From Xanthobacteraceae bacterium (GTDB taxonomy: Bacteria; Pseudomonadota; Alphaproteobacteria; Rhizobiales; Xanthobacteraceae): a DNA stretch of 7,027 nucleotides. The first letter of the stretch is position 1. Every line of letters starts with the position of its first letter. Of the stretch, positions 4,934 to 7,027 are shown piece after piece. Below the pieces are notes generated by a model, which saw only the letters and a program-made list of their open reading frames with translations, did no database searches and had not been told where the DNA came from. Both the position numbers and the translations under genes were made by a program. The DNA lies in assembly GCA_030043285.1 (NCBI GenBank), contig JASHXZ010000183.1:1-7027 (forward strand), given 5' to 3'.

Positions 4934-5830
4934 ATGCGCACCGATGATTTTCGCCCAAGCGACAATGTCGAAGATGATCGCGAGGCCAGCGCCGCTCGTG
5001 GCGGCATTCGCCCTGGTCATCTCGGCATCGGAACGGTGGTCGTCGTCGGATTGATCGGCTGGTACTTCGGCATCGACCCGAGCACGCTTCTCAATATCGC
5101 GCAGATGCTCAGCGGCGGCGCGCCCATGCAGCAGACCGGACAAGCCCCTCCGGTCCAAGCCGGAACGCCGACCGATGCGACCGGCCGCTTCGTCGCCCTC
5201 GTGCTCGGCGACACCGAAGATCGCTGGACCGAAATCTTCAAGGCCAGCGGCCGCACCTACACGCCGCCGAAGCTGCGCCTGTTCGCCGGCTCCGAGCCCG
5301 GCGCCTGCGGGCTGGCGCAATCCGCGATGGGCCCGTTCTACTGCCCGATCGATAAACGCATTTATCTCGACACCTCGTTTTTCCAAGATCTGCAGAACAA
5401 GTTCGGCGGCTGCTCCAACAGCAACGCCTGCAAATTTTCCGAAGCCTACGTGATCGCCCACGAGGTCGGCCATCACGTCCAGGACGAGCTCGGCATCCTG
5501 CCGAAAGTAACGCAGGCGCAGCGCGCATCGGGGAAAACCGAGGCCAATGCGCTGCAGGTGAAAGTCGAGCTGCAGGCCGACTGTCTCGCCGGTGTCTGGG
5601 CCAATCGGGCGCAGCACAAGCATCCCTTCCTCGATCCCGGCGACGTCGACCAAGCCCTGCAAACCGCGTCCGCCATCGGCGACGACCGCCTGCAGAAAGA
5701 AACCCGCGGCTACGCGATCCCCGATTCCTTCACCCACGGCACCTCTGCGCAGCGCAAACGCTGGTTCTCGACCGGGTTCAGCCGTGGCGAACCCGCGGCC
5801 TGCGATACCTTCTCGGCCGCCGCGTTGTAG
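4934..5830 (+). CDS. ypfJ: Neutral zinc metallopeptidase family protein (YpfJ-like)
   Basis: This 298-residue protein has the full layout of the YpfJ/putative neutral zinc metallopeptidase family. A short charged cytoplasmic start (MRTDDFRPSD) is followed by one membrane anchor at about 30-46 (LGIGTVVVVGLIGWYFG) and a Pro/Gln-rich linker (about 60-80). The catalytic domain then faces the periplasm. The zinc motif is HEVGH at 176-180, in AYVIAHEVGHHVQDELG, followed by the conserved VELQADCLAGVW block (211-222) that should supply the third ligand. Upstream blocks such as ACGLAQSAMGPFYCP and the C-terminal HGTSAQRKRWFSTGF (268-282) are also family hallmarks. Cysteines at 125, 137, 160, 166, 217 and 290 could form disulfides. 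Length is normal and nothing is broken. The physiological substrate of the family is not well established. The start is supported by GGGAG 9 bases before the ATG. The gene is monocistronic, with its own promoter and terminator. Confidence 0.95.
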   Translation: MRTDDFRPSDNVEDDREASAARGGIRPGHLGIGTVVVVGLIGWYFGIDPSTLLNIAQMLSGGAPMQQTGQAPPVQAGTPTDATGRFVALVLGDTEDRWTEIFKASGRTYTPPKLRLFAGSEPGACGLAQSAMGPFYCPIDKRIYLDTSFFQDLQNKFGGCSNSNACKFSEAYVIAHEVGHHVQDELGILPKVTQAQRASGKTEANALQVKVELQADCLAGVWANRAQHKHPFLDPGDVDQALQTASAIGDDRLQKETRGYAIPDSFTHGTSAQRKRWFSTGFSRGEPAACDTFSAAAL

Positions 5831-5846
5831 CTGGGCCGGGTTTTTT
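5812..5846 (+). terminator. Intrinsic terminator of the metallopeptidase gene
   Basis: CTCGGCC (5812-5818) pairs with GGCCGGG (5834-5840), including one G-T pair, across a 15-base loop. The T run TTTTTT (5841-5846) follows directly. The left arm lies inside the last codons of the gene, which ends at 5830. Confidence 0.55.
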
Positions 5847-5877
5847 GCGATCAGGCCGCTCGCCAAGAGTGTTTAGG

Positions 5878-5962
5878 CCTCACGCGCCTCACGCCTCTCA
5901 TCCCCACGCACGCCTCACGCCCTCGTCACCGCCGGGGCCTGACCCGGCGGTCCATGTGGACC
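5878..5962. repeat. CCTCACGC triplicate and REP-like palindrome
   Basis: CCTCACGC occurs three times (5878-5885, 5887-5894, 5913-5920). Next to it CCGCCGGG (5929-5936) and CCCGGCGG (5943-5950) form a perfect 8-bp hairpin with a GCCTGA loop, overlapping GGTCCA TG TGGACC (5949-5962). The hairpin and its 'CCTGACCCGGCGGTCCA' context resemble the dispersed CGTCATCGCCCGGCTTGACCG-type intergenic repeats seen throughout Bradyrhizobium-like genomes (recalled pattern, not a search result). It probably marks an intergenic REP-like element between the metallopeptidase gene and the TIR gene. Confidence 0.5.
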
Positions 5963-6008
5963 AGCGGCAAACAAAGGGCTTCGAGCCAAACTGAGGCCGC
6001 GTAGCGCC

Positions 6009-6037
6009 TTGACAACCCGCGCCGCCACGGCACTCTC
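6009..6037 (+). promoter_or_regulatory. Candidate promoter of the TIR-STAND gene
   Basis: A consensus TTGACA (6009-6014) lies 48 bases before the ATG. The -10 at 16-17 base spacing, CACTCT or ACTCTC, is weak. The 5' leader would be only about 15-20 bases and would contain the ribosome binding site GGAG (6049-6052). Confidence 0.4.
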
Positions 6038-6061
6038 GCATGAGTTGCGGAGACTCCCGCC

Positions 6062-7027
6062 ATGGCAGACGGCACGGCAAAGCCGGTCATTTTCATCAGC
6101 TACAGCCACAAGGACGAGCCGGACAAGCCGGGGCCGGACGAGGTGGCGTGGCTCACGTTTGTGCAGTCTTTCCTGGCGCCGGTGGTCAAGGTCGGCATCT
6201 TCGATATTTGGGTCGATGAGCATTTGCACGGCAGCGATTCACTCGATCCCGAGATCAAGAAAAAACTTGCGGCCTGCGACATCCTCGTTCTGCTCGCATC
6301 GCGTTTCTCGCTCGCGTCCACGTACGTGGTGGAAACCGAAATCGGCACGATGCGGCAGCGGCAGAAGAGTGGCGAAGACGTTCGTATCTACTCGATCATC
6401 TTGTCGCCAATACCGAACGTGGCGTTGGCGCAATTAAAAGATCTCTTGCTCCGGCCGAAGGACGGCAAGCCCCTTTCACTGATGGCAAAGAACGATCGCG
6501 ACGTGGCGATGTCAGAAATCGCCGACGATATTGCTGTCGTGGCGGCCGAGATTGGAAAGCGCAAAATCGCCAAAGCGGCAGTTTCGAAGACGAGCATTAT
6601 CTCGCTGGTAGCGGAAGGTGGTGCCGGCAAGTCGGCACTGGTCAACGAGTGGCTTAACCGATTACAGGCCGACAATTATCGCGAGGCCGAGGCGGTGCTC
6701 GGCTGGTCCTTCTATAGTCAAGGCTCGAAGGAGCGTGCGACCGCAGCGGACGAGTTTCTGAACTGGGCGTTAGAGAAGCTCGGAATTAGGATTGAAACCA
6801 CGAGCGCTAGCGCGAAGGGCGAGGCAATTGCCGAAGCGCTGATGCAGCGCCGCGTGCTCCTCGTGCTCGACGGCGTCGAGCCGCTGCAGCATGGCATCGA
6901 TACGCAACTCGGCCAACTGAAGGACCAGGGATTGCGCGCCCTGCTGCGGCGCTTTGCGTCAACGCCGCCGGGGCAGACGCACGGCCTGATCGCGCTGACC
7001 AGCCGCCTTGCGGTCAAAGATATCGCT
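6062..7027 (+). CDS. TIR-STAND NTPase (NLR-like), N-terminal part, cut by window edge
   Basis: The frame is open from ATG at 6062 to the window end (322 residues, no stop). Residues about 7-130 form a TIR domain: VIFISYSHKDEPD (9-21) is the first strand and BB-region start, FDIWVDEHLHGSDSLDPEI (47-65) follows, then ACDILVLLASRFSLASTYVVETEIG (71-95), where Glu91 or Glu93 is the candidate catalytic Glu. After a linker comes a STAND/NB-ARC-type NTPase with P-loop AEGGAGKS (184-191), the block GWSFYSQGSKERATAADEF (214-232), Walker B RVLLVLDGVEPLQ (264-276) and sensor LIALTSR (309-315). Bacterial TIR domains cleave NAD+ or make signalling nucleotides once oligomerised. STAND partners sense a ligand, usually through C-terminal repeats, which lie beyond this window. 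An antiphage role is therefore likely but inferred. The start is supported by GGAG 9 bases upstream. By eye, base composition is less GC-rich than the metallopeptidase gene, consistent with horizontal transfer. Confidence 0.88.
   Translation, partial: MADGTAKPVIFISYSHKDEPDKPGPDEVAWLTFVQSFLAPVVKVGIFDIWVDEHLHGSDSLDPEIKKKLAACDILVLLASRFSLASTYVVETEIGTMRQRQKSGEDVRIYSIILSPIPNVALAQLKDLLLRPKDGKPLSLMAKNDRDVAMSEIADDIAVVAAEIGKRKIAKAAVSKTSIISLVAEGGAGKSALVNEWLNRLQADNYREAEAVLGWSFYSQGSKERATAADEFLNWALEKLGIRIETTSASAKGEAIAEALMQRRVLLVLDGVEPLQHGIDTQLGQLKDQGLRALLRRFASTPPGQTHGLIALTSRLAVKDIA

Noticed and set aside
4528..5007. A 159-codon open frame covering the tRNA-like gene
   Set aside because: Its product contains the RSSIGQST...VRIRPA pattern typical of mistranslated tRNA genes.
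4760..5866. A 368-codon open frame on the minus strand
   Set aside because: It lies wholly antisense to the metallopeptidase gene, whose motifs are unmistakable; the frame is a by-product of GC-rich codon use.
6009..6437. A 142-codon plus-strand frame starting at TTG
   Set aside because: It overlaps the TIR domain coding sequence in another frame, and its start is the -35 hexamer region.
1..7027. CRISPR array, insertion sequence or integrase
   Set aside because: No regularly spaced repeats, terminal inverted repeats or transposase/integrase motifs were seen, and no copy of the tRNA 3' end that would mark an att site.

Overview
The window looks like chromosomal DNA from a GC-rich alphaproteobacterium, most likely of the Bradyrhizobium/Rhodopseudomonas/Xanthobacteraceae kind. 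The grounds are GC-rich codon use, a TadG-type Flp pilus protein, a GGDEF protein of the many-membrane-helix type common in that group, and a REP-like GC hairpin near the right end. The organism is inferred; no taxonomic marker is present.

Left third, minus strand (1-2606). From right to left there is a membrane-anchored diguanylate cyclase (TTG or GTG start), then an isochorismatase-fold protein whose catalytic cysteine position is serine, then the N-terminal part of a TadG-like protein running off the left edge. The gaps of 137 and 252 bases argue against a tight operon. Surface attachment is the only theme linking the TadG-like protein and the cyclase.

Middle (2607-4561). This is a poorly conserved-looking stretch. 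A hairpin-dense intergenic region (2640-2950) holds nested small reading frames with good ribosome binding sites. It is followed by an unrecognised protein with two membrane segments (2982-3995), and then a 32-residue single-span membrane protein (4256-4354) with an extended -10 promoter. Behind that come two adjacent hairpins. None of these matches a family I can name.

Right third. On the minus strand lies a tRNA-like gene of 106 nt (4562-4667). It has good D and T arms but an anticodon/variable region enlarged by what looks like a 29-nt partial duplication. Divergent from it is a ypfJ-type zinc metallopeptidase (4934-5830) with its own promoter and terminator. After a spacer carrying short direct repeats and a REP-like hairpin, a TIR-STAND gene begins at 6062 and runs off the right edge. 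This is the N-terminal half of a likely antiphage or NAD-depleting sensor protein.

The items most worth following up are the enlarged tRNA-like gene and the truncated TIR-STAND gene. The structured region at 2640-2950 and the 32-residue membrane protein come next.
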